From UBA11346 sp038318565 (GTDB lineage: Bacteria; Planctomycetota; UBA11346): a stretch of DNA of 42,879 nucleotides. Numbering within the stretch: position 1 is the first letter of the stretch; each line of letters begins with the position of its first letter. The stretch lies in contig JBBQCI010000024.1 in the NCBI GenBank assembly GCA_038318565.1, positions 1 to 42,879 of the forward strand. Direction: 5' to 3'. A program made the position numbers and the translations under genes. This document shows, piece by piece, positions 8,917 through 17,090 of this stretch. Under the pieces are notes generated by a model. It was not told the DNA's origin. It saw nothing but the letters and a program-made list of their open reading frames with translations, and did no database searches.

Positions 8917-9756
8917 TTACGGTAAACGCGGATATTTGCTGAAGTCCGGCTTGCGCTTCTCGAGGTAGGCGCGGTGGCCTTCGCTACCTTCTTCAGTCAT
9001 GTAGAACAGCAGCGTGGCGTTACCGGCCAGCTCCTGCAGTCCGGCTTGGCCGTCGCAGTCGGCGTTGAAGGCTGATTTCAGGCAGCGCATGGCGAGCGGG
9101 CTGTGCTGCAACATCTCGTCGCACAGCCGCATGGTGGCGGCTTCTAGCTCGGCGAGCGGCACGACCTCGTTGACCAGGCCCATGGCCAGCGCTTCGGCGG
9201 CGCTGTACTTGCGGCAGGTGAACCAGAACTCGCGGGCCTTTTTCTGTCCGATACAGCGCGCCAGGTAGCTGGCGCCGAAGCCACCGTCGAAACTGCCGAC
9301 CTTCGGCCCGGTTTGCCCGAACACCGCGTTGTCGGCCGCGACCGTCAGGTCGCAGACTAAGTGGAGGACTTGGCCGCCGCCGATCGCCCAGCCGGCGACC
9401 ATCGCGACGACCGGCTTGGGGCAGCTGCGGATTTCACGCTGCAGGTCGAGGACGTTGAGGCGTGGAACCACATCGCCGTCCTTGCCACCGACATAGCCGC
9501 CGTGTCCACGCACGCGCTGGTCGCCGCCCGAGCAGAAAGCCTTCTCGCCTGCCCCGGTCAGGATGATCGCGCCGACGTCGAGCTGATCGCGGGCGTGGGC
9601 CAGGGCGTCGCGTAGCTCCTGCACGGTCTGCGGGGTGAAGGCGTTGTGCACCTCGGGCCGGTTGATGGTCAGCCGGGCGACCACGCCATCCGCGCGGCGC
9701 TGATGGTGGTAGAGCACGTGGCCGTAGCCGCGGTCGATGGGTGTCCAGTCGGGCAT
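8917..9756 (-). CDS. menB: 1,4-dihydroxy-2-naphthoyl-CoA synthase
   Basis: A crotonase-family enzyme that closes the second ring in menaquinone (vitamin K2) synthesis. The 279-residue protein has the usual MenB length and motifs: LTINRPEVHNAFTP, the oxyanion-hole region AFCSGGDQRVRG (with the MenB-type QR pair), VAGWAIGGGQVLHLVCDL, and the signature FGQTGPKVGSFDGGFGA with its active-site Asp and Gly, ending in KRKPDFSKYPRLP. No other men genes are visible here, so the pathway is scattered. It faces the small membrane protein gene tail to tail with a 4-base gap. Its presence implies menaquinone-based respiration. Confidence 0.95.
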   Translation of the reverse strand: MPDWTPIDRGYGHVLYHHQRRADGVVARLTINRPEVHNAFTPQTVQELRDALAHARDQLDVGAIILTGAGEKAFCSGGDQRVRGHGGYVGGKDGDVVPRLNVLDLQREIRSCPKPVVAMVAGWAIGGGQVLHLVCDLTVAADNAVFGQTGPKVGSFDGGFGASYLARCIGQKKAREFWFTCRKYSAAEALAMGLVNEVVPLAELEAATMRLCDEMLQHSPLAMRCLKSAFNADCDGQAGLQELAGNATLLFYMTEEGSEGHRAYLEKRKPDFSKYPRLP

Positions 9757-9808
9757 GTCGGGAATGTCGCCTCGGCGGGCGCGTGTCCACGCTCAGCTGG
9801 TCGCGAGA

Positions 9809-10339
9809 CTATAGATCGAAGAACCACAGGGCGGCGCGGGCTACGAAGCCGTTGCCGCCGATCTTGCCGGCAAGGGCCAGTTGGCGGTTGGCGAGCAGAC
9901 GGTCGCGTAGTCGAGTGCGGAACAGCACGGTCACCCGCGCCATGACGAACGCCGCGAGCGGAGCCAGGAGCAGTCCGATCACGGCCATACCAAGCCAGCC
10001 GGTGTGCGCCCAGCCGCTGGCATGTAGCGCGCCTGAGCCGGCGGCGGCCTGAGCCAGGCCATCCAGGCCGTTGCCCACAAGGAGGGCGACCGGGTCGCAG
10101 GCGAAGCTGAGCAGCTTCATCAGCCCCCAAAATACGAACACCGTGCCGAGGTGGCAGTTGACGACGATGGCGACGAGCAGGATGGCGCAGGCCAGCGGGC
10201 TGGGACCGCCTGATAACCACAGCGGCATGAATCCGAGCAGCGTGCCCAGCGCCGCGGCGGCGGCGATCTGCCAAGGCGCCGCGGCGGAGACCAGCGCCTT
10301 GATGAAGCCGCGCAGGATCTTGTACATCGCGTACATCAC
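9809..10339 (-). CDS. Integral membrane protein (TIGR03546-like), partner of the AsmA-like gene
   Basis: A 176-residue protein with about four membrane spans (IAAAAALGTLLGFMPLWL, ACAILLVAIVVNCHLGTVFVF, WLGMAVIGLLLAPLAAFVMA). It resembles the uncharacterised family TIGR03546, members of which I recall being encoded next to TIGR03545 proteins, and the same pairing is seen here. The GTG start overlaps the upstream gene's stop by 4 bases. No catalytic residues stand out. A role in envelope lipid or membrane organisation is speculative. The family assignment is from memory and not searched. Confidence 0.65.
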   Translation of the reverse strand: MMYAMYKILRGFIKALVSAAAPWQIAAAAALGTLLGFMPLWLSGGPSPLACAILLVAIVVNCHLGTVFVFWGLMKLLSFACDPVALLVGNGLDGLAQAAAGSGALHASGWAHTGWLGMAVIGLLLAPLAAFVMARVTVLFRTRLRDRLLANRQLALAGKIGGNGFVARAALWFFDL

Positions 10340-11670
10340 TTCCCCCAGCCCTTGAGCAGATCCTTGGCCTTTTCCTGAGCCTTCTGCACCTCTTCGTTCT
10401 TCTGCAGCTGCTGAACCTTGTCGTTCTTGCGCAACTGCTCGTTCAGGAGCTTCCCGCCTTCGTCGATCGCCGCCTGCTTGGCGGCATCGCCCAGCGAGTC
10501 CTTGACCAGTGCCGTCAAGCCGTTGTCGGTCACTTGCGGATCCTGAGGCGTGCCGCCGAGCTTCATCGTCCAGTCGAGCGGCTTGCCATCGAGTCGATTG
10601 ACGATCTGTGCCACCTGGGCCTCCTGCTGACTGGGTGCCTGCGGCGCTAGCTTCAGCCCGGTAATCTTCGCTTGCACCGTGCCGTCAAGCCGCTCCGCCC
10701 AGCGCAGGTCCAGGACCACGTCGGCGAGTCCGCTGGCGCCGTGTCGGGCGATGGTTTCGCCGGCCAGTGCGGGATGGGCGAGCGCTTGCAGTGGCAGAGC
10801 GAGAGCGTTTACCTTGGCCCGTCCTGCTCCGAAGCCGAGATTCAAGGTACCGGCGCCGCGTGTCTGCGTCTGCACATCAAGACCCCAGTCGGTGCCTTGT
10901 TCGTGGCGGCCCCAGCCCAGGTTGAGGCCCTTGACGGTAAACGAGGTCACGGCGAAGGGCGTGTCGTCCGGTAACTGGATGTCCCGTCCGCTGGCGGAAA
11001 GGCGCCGGATCAGCACGCGCATGGCCGGACCGGCCGGGCCCGGTTCTGGTTCATAGGTATGTGCACCATTCCAATCGTGGGCCGGCCGCTGGCGCGGCGG
11101 CTTGGCCGGGGTGGCCGGGGTGGCCGACGTCGGCTGCGCCTCTGTCGCGTCTGCGTCCTTGTCGCGATTCTGGTGGTACTCATAGGCTTTCCTGGCGTAT
11201 TCCCACCAGTCCAGCTTGCTCCAGTCGATACCGCCACGCTCCTCTGGCGGCGGGGTGATCAGCGGAATGGTGCCGTCGCCACGCCGGCGGAAGTCGCCGC
11301 TGGCGCCTTCAAGTACCACGTTGTCGAGCACGATGTCACCACCCAGACAGGCGAGCACATCGGCGTCCAGCTCAGCAGTGTCGGCCTGCATCAGCGAGCG
11401 CGGCTTACCCTCGACGTACTCGCGCAGATCCAGTTTGGTTATGGTGATGCGGCCGCCGAACAGGGATACGGCGATCTGCGTTTCGGGAGCGATCTCCAGT
11501 CCGGCCAGCCCGGCCGCACTGCGTACTTTGCTGGACAACCAAGGCTCGATCACCAGCGGCACCAGAGCCAGCAGCACGAGCAACGCCAGTGGGAGCAGCC
11601 ACAGCGCGGCTCGGCGCAACAGGCGGGTCCGAGGTTGGGGAGCGGTAGCGGGCGATTGGGGGGCGGTCAC
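10336..11670 (-). CDS. AsmA-like envelope protein (TIGR03545-like)
   Basis: A 444-residue protein with one N-terminal membrane anchor (LLPLALLVLLALVPLVI) and a long periplasmic part. Beta-rich AsmA/DUF748-like repeats are seen in VSLFGGRITITKLDLREY, ADVLACLGGDIVLDNVVLEGA and FTVKGLNLGWG. Between these is a charged stretch with PPPEERGGIDWSKLDWWEY, and the C-terminus is a Lys/Glu-rich coiled coil. AsmA-type proteins are linked to lipid transport between membranes, so a similar role is possible. It forms a two-gene operon with the membrane protein downstream. The exact family is inferred from organisation and pattern. Confidence 0.6.
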   Translation of the reverse strand: MTAPQSPATAPQPRTRLLRRAALWLLPLALLVLLALVPLVIEPWLSSKVRSAAGLAGLEIAPETQIAVSLFGGRITITKLDLREYVEGKPRSLMQADTAELDADVLACLGGDIVLDNVVLEGASGDFRRRGDGTIPLITPPPEERGGIDWSKLDWWEYARKAYEYHQNRDKDADATEAQPTSATPATPAKPPRQRPAHDWNGAHTYEPEPGPAGPAMRVLIRRLSASGRDIQLPDDTPFAVTSFTVKGLNLGWGRHEQGTDWGLDVQTQTRGAGTLNLGFGAGRAKVNALALPLQALAHPALAGETIARHGASGLADVVLDLRWAERLDGTVQAKITGLKLAPQAPSQQEAQVAQIVNRLDGKPLDWTMKLGGTPQDPQVTDNGLTALVKDSLGDAAKQAAIDEGGKLLNEQLRKNDKVQQLQKNEEVQKAQEKAKDLLKGWGK

Positions 11671-11728
11671 GGTGCGGACTATTGCACCCAGGTGAAAACA
11701 TCCATCGAGGACTGGAGGGTACTGGCAA

Positions 11729-11756
11729 CGCCTAGGAGCGCCTAGGAGCGCCTAGG
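11729..11756. repeat. Short tandem repeat, unit CCTAGGAGCG
   Basis: The ten-base unit occurs twice in full plus a partial third copy in the spacer before rlmN. Each unit contains the palindrome CCTAGG. It may be slippage-prone or a protein-binding cluster. There is no further evidence of function. Confidence 0.6.
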
Positions 11757-11808
11757 CTGGCGGTCTGAATGCATTGCTTCACCTGGCCAACCGCCGACCC
11801 TCCCAGCC

Positions 11809-12834
11809 ATGGATCCTTTCGGGCTGAACGCCGCCGAGGCCCGGAGCTGGGCCCAATCGATCGGACTGCCCGCCTTCCGTGGCGAACAGCTGGTGCAGGG
11901 GATCTATCGCGCTGGGGCCGACCGCTATGCCGATGTGAAGGGCCTGCCGCGCGATCTGGCTGAGCGCCTGGACGCCGCCGGTCCGCTACTGCCCGGGGTC
12001 GAGGTGAAGCGCCAAGAAAGCCGCGATGGCACGGTAAAAAGCCTGTTGCGCCTGCATGACGGCAAACTGGTCGAGTGCGTGTCGATCCCCACCGCCACCC
12101 GTCACACTGTCTGCGTCTCCAGCCAGGTGGGCTGCGCGGTTGGCTGTTCGTTCTGTGCCAGCGGCCTCAATGGGGTCGAGCGTGACCTGACTCCCGGCGA
12201 GATCGTCTACCAGGTGGTCCACCACCAGCGCCTCAAGCCGGTGACCAACGTGGTGTTCATGGGCTCGGGCGAGCCGATGTTCAACTACGACAACGTCCTG
12301 CGTGCCATCCGCGTGCTGGGCGAACCGCTGGGGTTGGGCATGGGCCGCCGCCGGCTGACCATCTCGACCAGTGGAGTGCCGGCGCGCATCCGTCAGCTCG
12401 CCGTTGACGAGCCGCAAGTCACCCTGGCGCTGTCCCTGCATGCCGGTGACGACGAAACGCGCAGCAAGCTGGTGCCGCTGAACAAGCGCTGGCCGCTGAC
12501 TGAGGTGCTGGCGGCGATGGGCGATTACGCCGGAGCGGTTGGTCGCCGCGCCACCCTGGAGTACGTCCTGCTGGCCGACGCCAACATGACGCACGCGCAT
12601 GCCTTCTCGCTGGCTGCCGCGGCCAGGCCGATCGGCGCGCACATCAACTTGATCCCGTTCAACCCAGTGTTCGAGACCGGCCATCGCCGTCCGACCCCGG
12701 ACGAAGTGCTGCTGTTCGCCGACCAGCTGTCCGCCGCTGGTGGCCACGCCACCGTACGTGGTTCGCGCGGCACTGACATCGATGCGGCCTGCGGGCAGCT
12801 GAAGAAGCGCGTCGACGAAGCTGCTCCGGCCTAA
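11809..12834 (+). CDS. rlmN: 23S rRNA (adenine-2503-C2)/tRNA methyltransferase, radical SAM
   Basis: Methylates C2 of A2503 in 23S rRNA, and A37 in some tRNAs, by radical SAM chemistry, supporting ribosome accuracy. The 341-residue protein shows the N-terminal accessory domain (FRGEQLVQGIYRAG), the iron-sulfur cluster motif Cys109-x3-Cys113-x2-Cys116 in VGCAVGCSFCASG, the SAM-binding GSGEPMFNYDNV, and the C-terminal Cys328 in GTDIDAACGQ that completes the methyl-transfer pair. The ATG at 11809 fits the family length. It converges on the cysteine desulfurase gene with a 4-base overlap of the stops. Confidence 0.96.
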   Translation: MDPFGLNAAEARSWAQSIGLPAFRGEQLVQGIYRAGADRYADVKGLPRDLAERLDAAGPLLPGVEVKRQESRDGTVKSLLRLHDGKLVECVSIPTATRHTVCVSSQVGCAVGCSFCASGLNGVERDLTPGEIVYQVVHHQRLKPVTNVVFMGSGEPMFNYDNVLRAIRVLGEPLGLGMGRRRLTISTSGVPARIRQLAVDEPQVTLALSLHAGDDETRSKLVPLNKRWPLTEVLAAMGDYAGAVGRRATLEYVLLADANMTHAHAFSLAAAARPIGAHINLIPFNPVFETGHRRPTPDEVLLFADQLSAAGGHATVRGSRGTDIDAACGQLKKRVDEAAPA

Positions 12835-13958
12835 CGCGTGCCGCGCAGAGCGTGCGCCCCGCGGGCCAGCGCGGCGGCGATGTGCTCAACCTCGTCGGAG
12901 GTCGAAGGCATGCCCAGGCTGATACGAATGCTATTGGCGGCATCTGCTGCGGTGCAACCCATTGCACGCAGGACGTGGCTGCCCTCGCCCGTCGTGCAGG
13001 CCGAGCCGTTGCTGGCCGCCACCTCGGCCAGCGTGCCGAGCCAGCCCGACTGCAGGCCGGGCAACGTCAGCATGCTCGTTCCTGGGATCCGCGCGGCGTC
13101 TGCCCCGTGGATGACGATTCCCGGCAACGCCTGTCGCAGCAGACCTTCGAGCTGGTTGGACAGGACCCGCAGATGTGTGGTGCGCGCGCGCAGTCCGGCA
13201 CGGGCGGCAGTGCAGGCAGCGGCGAATCCGACGATACCCGGCAGATTGTGGGTGCCGGGGCGCAAACCGCGCTCTTGGCTGCCGCCATGCAGTTGCGCCG
13301 ACAGGCCCAGACCACGGCGTATCCACAGAGCGCCGCAGCCTTGCGGCCCATACATCTTGTGGCCGGTGCAGGCGAGAGCGTCGGCCCCCAGAATAGTGAC
13401 GTCGACCGGCAGCTTACCCACCACTTGGGTCGCATCGCAGACCACCAGGATGCCGTGTCGTCGTGCCATTGCGCTGGCAGCAGCGACATCGTGGATCACG
13501 CCCGTCTCGTTGTTGGCCAGCATCAGGGCGAGCAGGCCGGTACGGTCATCGAGCGCGGACTCCACGGCCTGGCCGCTCAGTCGACCCTGGGCGTCGACCG
13601 GCAGCACGGTCAAATCGGCGCCAGCTTCGGCGAGTCGGCGCAGCGGCTCGCTGATCGCACTGTGCTCGGTGGCGCAGGTCACCATGCGCGGGCGACTGGC
13701 CAGTAGGCGTTCACCAAGTCCGAGGATGGCGAGGTTGCAAGCCTCGGTTGCGCCGCTGGTGAAGATGATCTCGTCGGGCCGCGCGTTGATCAACGCGGCG
13801 ACCTCGGCGCGGGCCTGATCGAGCTGGGCCAGGGCGCGACGCCCATAGGTGTGCTGCTTCGCTCCGGGATTGCCCCACCCGTCGCGCAGGACCGCCGTCA
13901 TCGCCTCGACCACGGTTGGCAGTGGCGGAGTGGTGGCGTTGTAATCGGCGTAGATCAC
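12831..13958 (-). CDS. Cysteine desulfurase, NifS/IscS family
   Basis: A PLP-dependent enzyme that removes sulfur from cysteine for iron-sulfur clusters or tRNA thiolation. Visible are the N-terminal YADYNATTPPLP, the cofactor contacts TSGATEACNLA and ATEHSAI, the PLP-binding Lys in CTGHKMYGPQG, and the persulfide-forming Cys in SNGSACTTGE near the C-terminus. Length (375 residues) fits the NifS/IscS class I group. There is no scaffold gene (iscU, nifU) next to it, so the sulfur acceptor cannot be inferred. The upstream spacer is shared with the divergent metallopeptidase gene. Confidence 0.93.
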   Translation of the reverse strand: MIYADYNATTPPLPTVVEAMTAVLRDGWGNPGAKQHTYGRRALAQLDQARAEVAALINARPDEIIFTSGATEACNLAILGLGERLLASRPRMVTCATEHSAISEPLRRLAEAGADLTVLPVDAQGRLSGQAVESALDDRTGLLALMLANNETGVIHDVAAASAMARRHGILVVCDATQVVGKLPVDVTILGADALACTGHKMYGPQGCGALWIRRGLGLSAQLHGGSQERGLRPGTHNLPGIVGFAAACTAARAGLRARTTHLRVLSNQLEGLLRQALPGIVIHGADAARIPGTSMLTLPGLQSGWLGTLAEVAASNGSACTTGEGSHVLRAMGCTAADAANSIRISLGMPSTSDEVEHIAAALARGAHALRGTR

Positions 13959-14049
13959 GGTGAGAGCCTACGCTGGCGACAAGGGGCGGAAGAGCAGAGC
14001 CGTCGTGCTTCAGCTCTTCCGCGCGACGGCTTTGCGCCAATGCTCCGGT

Positions 14050-14634
14050 ATGTCCGCCGAGCACCACATCGCCGCCGCCTGGAAGTCGTACCGCCAGGCC
14101 AAACCCCGGCAGGGTGTCGAGCACGCCCAGCGTGCCGTCGAGGCCGACCCTGACGATGGTGAAGGCTGGTATGTGCTGGGGTGCAACCTCGAACGCGCCG
14201 GGCGCCTGCGCGATGCGGATCGCAACTTCATGCGGGCTGAGGAGACCAAGCACAATCCAGCAGGGGCCCCGTGGCGAGTCAGCTGGTCGCGCTTCCAGCG
14301 CTCGGTGCAATCAGCCGCTTCGGCGCTGCCTGACGATCTGCGTGGCGCGCTCGACGAAGTTACCCTGGTGATGGCCGACTACGCCGAGCCGTACATCATC
14401 CAGGAGTACGAGGATCCCGAACTGCTCGGCCTGTTCGAGGGAGCAACCCGCGCCGACCGCGACGGCCTGCATGGCATGGTCAGCCCACGCATCCACCTGT
14501 GGCGGCGCAGTCACGAGCACGCCTGCGCCTCGGCCAAGGAGTTCGACGAGGAGATCCGTCAGACTCTCCATCACGAGCTGGGTCACTACCTCGGCTTCGA
14601 CGAGGGCGATCTCGAACGACTGGGTCTGGACTGA
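14050..14634 (+). CDS. Zincin-type metallopeptidase-like protein with TPR-like N-terminus
   Basis: A 194-residue protein from the ATG 14050. An earlier in-frame start at 13960 would add 30 residues that look non-homologous. Residues about 5-68 resemble one or two TPR helices (AAWKSYRQAKPRQGVEHAQR, GWYVLGCNLERAGRLRDADR). The C-terminal domain carries the zinc motif His175-Glu176-x2-His179 in LHHELGHYLGFDEGDL, which resembles the minimal zincin family DUF1025. That family is usually about 120-140 residues, so the TPR-like extension is a local fusion. The substrate is unknown. Active-site residues are intact. Confidence 0.85.
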   Translation: MSAEHHIAAAWKSYRQAKPRQGVEHAQRAVEADPDDGEGWYVLGCNLERAGRLRDADRNFMRAEETKHNPAGAPWRVSWSRFQRSVQSAASALPDDLRGALDEVTLVMADYAEPYIIQEYEDPELLGLFEGATRADRDGLHGMVSPRIHLWRRSHEHACASAKEFDEEIRQTLHHELGHYLGFDEGDLERLGLD

Positions 14635-14656
14635 GAGCCTGCATTCCTGCCGGCCA

Positions 14657-15232
14657 TCACCAATTCTCGGCATTAACTTCGAAGTGTTCCTGTGGGTGGA
14701 GGCAGGCCGGGCAGACATGCGGGGCTTGTTCCCCTTCATGGAGGTAGCCGCAGTTGCGGCAGTTCCAGGTGGTCGGCTTATCCTTGGCGAACACAGTGCC
14801 TTTGGCGACGTTGGCGAGCAGCGCGCGATAACGCTTCTCGTGGTGCTGCTCGGCGATGCAGATGCGCTCGAACGTGGCGGCGACGGCAGGAAAGCCTTCG
14901 GTGCGCGCGATCTTGGCGAATGCCGGATAGAGCTCGGACCACTCTTCGTGCTCGCCATGCGCCGCCGCTGCCAGGTTCTCGGCGGTCGTGCCGATCTTGC
15001 CGCTCGGGAAGGTGGCGGTGATTTCCACCTCGCCACCTTCCAGGAACGAGAAGAACCGCTTGGCGTGTTCCTTCTCCTGGTTGGCAGTCTCCTCGAAAAT
15101 GGCGGCGATCTGCTGCAGGCCTTCTTTGCGCGCCGCTCCGGCGAAATAGGTGTAGCGGTTGCGTGCCTGCGATTCGCCAGCGAAGGCCTTGAGCAGATTC
15201 TTCTCGGTCTGGGTTCCGATGATGCTGGGCAT
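14657..15232 (-). CDS. Rubrerythrin
   Basis: A 191-residue non-haem di-iron peroxidase that reduces hydrogen peroxide, typically in anaerobes and microaerophiles. The N-terminal ferritin-like domain has the metal-binding Glu and His residues in FAGESQARNRYTYFA, ANQEKEHAKRFF, HGEHEEWSELYP and CIAEQHHEKRY. The C-terminal rubredoxin-like domain has two Cys pairs (WNCRNCGYLHEG and HVCPACLHPQEHF). The start is the ATG at 15232 (MPSIIGTQTEKNLL), matching the family. A longer in-frame start at 15403 would overlap the divergent gene. It suggests exposure to oxidative stress and a partly anaerobic life. Confidence 0.95.
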   Translation of the reverse strand: MPSIIGTQTEKNLLKAFAGESQARNRYTYFAGAARKEGLQQIAAIFEETANQEKEHAKRFFSFLEGGEVEITATFPSGKIGTTAENLAAAAHGEHEEWSELYPAFAKIARTEGFPAVAATFERICIAEQHHEKRYRALLANVAKGTVFAKDKPTTWNCRNCGYLHEGEQAPHVCPACLHPQEHFEVNAENW

Positions 15233-15381
15233 GGTCGTCCGATCAGGTGTATGGTGCAACAGCCAGCCTAGCCGCACGGCCACCGATGGAATCACCGGTC
15301 GTATGTCGCGTAGAGGCCGTTTGGCCCTCACACATTCGCTGGTGTGATTAGACAAGCAGATTCCATCCGCAGCATGCACCG

Positions 15382-15906
15382 ATGCCCAATCCCTATCAGG
15401 CATACTGGTGCGAGGAGAACATCTGGCAGCTCGCCAGCCGGCAGGCGTCCGCCGCAGGCGAACGACTGGTCATCGTGCTGACCGGCGCCGGCGGCGGCGA
15501 GGTGGCGTGCTGGCAGCAACGGGCTGGGCGGGCGGATCAGCCGCTGCTGTGGGATTACCACGTCGTGCTCGCCGCGTGCGATGGCACTGCTTGGCGGATC
15601 TGGGATCTCGATTCCTGTTTGGGATGTCCGGTTCCGGCGGCGGCTTGGCTATCCGCGACCTTCCCGTCGTCGCAGTTGGTCGAGCCCAGCTTTCAGCCGC
15701 GTTTCGCCATGTTTCTCGCGGCGACCTGGCTGAGTACGTTCGATAGTGACCGGTCGCACATGCGACTGGCGGATGGATCGTGGCAGCAGCCCCCGCCGCC
15801 CTGGCCAGCCATTCGCGGAGGCGGACTGACGCTCAGCGAAGCGGTCGAACAGGCGCGTGGCGGTTGCGACCTGGCGACCATGCGGCGACGGCTGCTGGAG
15901 GTGTAG
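15382..15906 (+). CDS. Protein N-terminal glutamine amidohydrolase, NTAQ1-like
   Basis: A 174-residue homologue of eukaryotic NTAQ1 (WDYHV family), which deamidates N-terminal Gln to Glu on proteins, the first step of the Gln branch of the N-degron pathway. The catalytic triad is complete: Cys10 in AYWCEENIW, His60 in WDYHVVL and Asp75 in IWDLDS, at the spacing seen in the human enzyme. The later signature DRSHMRLADGSWQQPPPPWP is also kept. The gene diverges from rubrerythrin across a spacer of about 150 bases. Whether this bacterium has the downstream parts (Bpt-type transferase, ClpS) cannot be seen here. Identification is strong, the physiological role is inferred. Confidence 0.93.
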   Translation: MPNPYQAYWCEENIWQLASRQASAAGERLVIVLTGAGGGEVACWQQRAGRADQPLLWDYHVVLAACDGTAWRIWDLDSCLGCPVPAAAWLSATFPSSQLVEPSFQPRFAMFLAATWLSTFDSDRSHMRLADGSWQQPPPPWPAIRGGGLTLSEAVEQARGGCDLATMRRRLLEV

Positions 15907-15912
15907 CCTGGG

Positions 15913-16347
15913 TTAGCGCTGTTCGATAGTCGTGGCGCGTTTGGCTGAGCGCACATCGCCGCTGACCAGCGCATGCAGCCGCCAGGCCTGGGCCATCTCC
16001 GGCGCGGCTCCGGTCAGCTTGGTGGCGATGGCCGTCGCGGCCGGATCGCCGCGTAGCCAGGCCTGGCTGGCGTCGCGGGCCAATTGTCTGGCGACCTGCG
16101 GATCGATGCGCTGCCGGCACGCGATACGCCAGCGCACCAGGGCGGCAATGACCGCCAGCAGGACATAGGCAGGCAGCGCTCGCGGCAACACCCAAGCGGC
16201 AGCGAAACCACCGATGGCTGCGGCCAGCAGCAAAACGGCCAGCAAGAAAACGGTAGGGACGAGGAGGGGAATTCCGGCGGCGGGCCGGCCATCGACAATC
16301 AAGCCGGCGCCCGGCAGCAGGGCGTCGGCGACAGCGCTACGGTTCAC
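15913..16347 (-). CDS. Small membrane protein, unknown function
   Basis: A 144-residue protein with two to three hydrophobic spans (PLLVPTVFLLAVLLLAAAIG, AYVLLAVIAALVRWR), a short glycine-rich N-terminus (LLPGAGLIVDGRPAAG) and a soluble C-terminal helical half with a TPR-like flavour (QAWLRGDPAATAI, then EMAQAWRLHALV). No family recognised. Its start overlaps the stop of the phosphoesterase gene by 4 bases, so the two are probably translated together. Confidence 0.8.
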   Translation of the reverse strand: MNRSAVADALLPGAGLIVDGRPAAGIPLLVPTVFLLAVLLLAAAIGGFAAAWVLPRALPAYVLLAVIAALVRWRIACRQRIDPQVARQLARDASQAWLRGDPAATAIATKLTGAAPEMAQAWRLHALVSGDVRSAKRATTIEQR

Positions 16348-17075
16348 TTGCCCTGGTAAAGGCGGGCGGCCAGGATTTCGGGCAGCCCGACCGCACGGAT
16401 CTTGTTGGCCGCGGCATCGATGTCGTATTCGATGCGGTTGATCATCACTTCGCGCTTATCGCTGTCGAACAGGGCCCAGCTGGCTTTGTTGTTCTCATCG
16501 CGTGGCTGACCAACCGATCCGGCGTTGACGATGGTCGCCGTTTCACCGTCGATCGGGATGGCGTTTTCCAGCGTATAGGTGATCGGGTCGGTGTCGAAGA
16601 AGCCAACCGGCACGTGGCTGTGGCCGAGGAAGCCGAGCGATGAGCCTAGCCGGCGCAGGGCTTCGAAGCTTTGCTCGGCATCGAACACGGTCTGAATATA
16701 ATTGAAGGCTTCAGGCTGGTGGAAGGTGCCGTGAGCAACCGCACAGTGGTCGTAGGTCAGCACCAGTGGCAGATTGGCGAGCCAGTCCTTCTGATCCTGC
16801 GAGAGCTGCTCGCGCGTCCACAGGGCGGCGGCTTTGGCGTAGGCGTTGAAGGCGTCGATCGAGATCTTGCCGACCGCGGCCCAGTCGTGGTTGCCAGCAA
16901 TAACGTCGCATTTGAGGGCGCGGATCATTTCCAGGCACTGCACCGGTTCGGCACCGTAGCCGACGATGTCACCCAGGCAGACGACGCGGTCGACCGAACT
17001 CTCGCGGATCGACGCCAACACCTTGCCGAGGGCTTCGGTGTTGCCGTGAATGTCACCAAGGAAGGCGTAGCGCAC
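16344..17075 (-). CDS. Metallophosphoesterase, YfcE/MJ0936-like
   Basis: A 243-residue calcineurin-like phosphoesterase. All metal-binding motifs are present: GDIHGN (residues about 8-13), CLGDIVGYG, AGNHDW, AHGTF and LGHSHVP. Proteins of this subgroup are soluble phosphodiesterases of uncertain natural substrate. The gene shares a 4-base overlap with the small membrane protein gene downstream and lies 15 bases from the permease gene upstream, so the three minus-strand genes may be one operon. Confidence 0.88.
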   Translation of the reverse strand: MRYAFLGDIHGNTEALGKVLASIRESSVDRVVCLGDIVGYGAEPVQCLEMIRALKCDVIAGNHDWAAVGKISIDAFNAYAKAAALWTREQLSQDQKDWLANLPLVLTYDHCAVAHGTFHQPEAFNYIQTVFDAEQSFEALRRLGSSLGFLGHSHVPVGFFDTDPITYTLENAIPIDGETATIVNAGSVGQPRDENNKASWALFDSDKREVMINRIEYDIDAAANKIRAVGLPEILAARLYQGK

Positions 17076-17090
17076 TCAAGGGCTCCAGCG

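Noticed and set aside
12852..13706. Plus-strand frame of about 284 codons
   Set aside because: Antisense to the cysteine desulfurase gene, whose catalytic residues are all present; no protein-like motif in the plus-strand frame.
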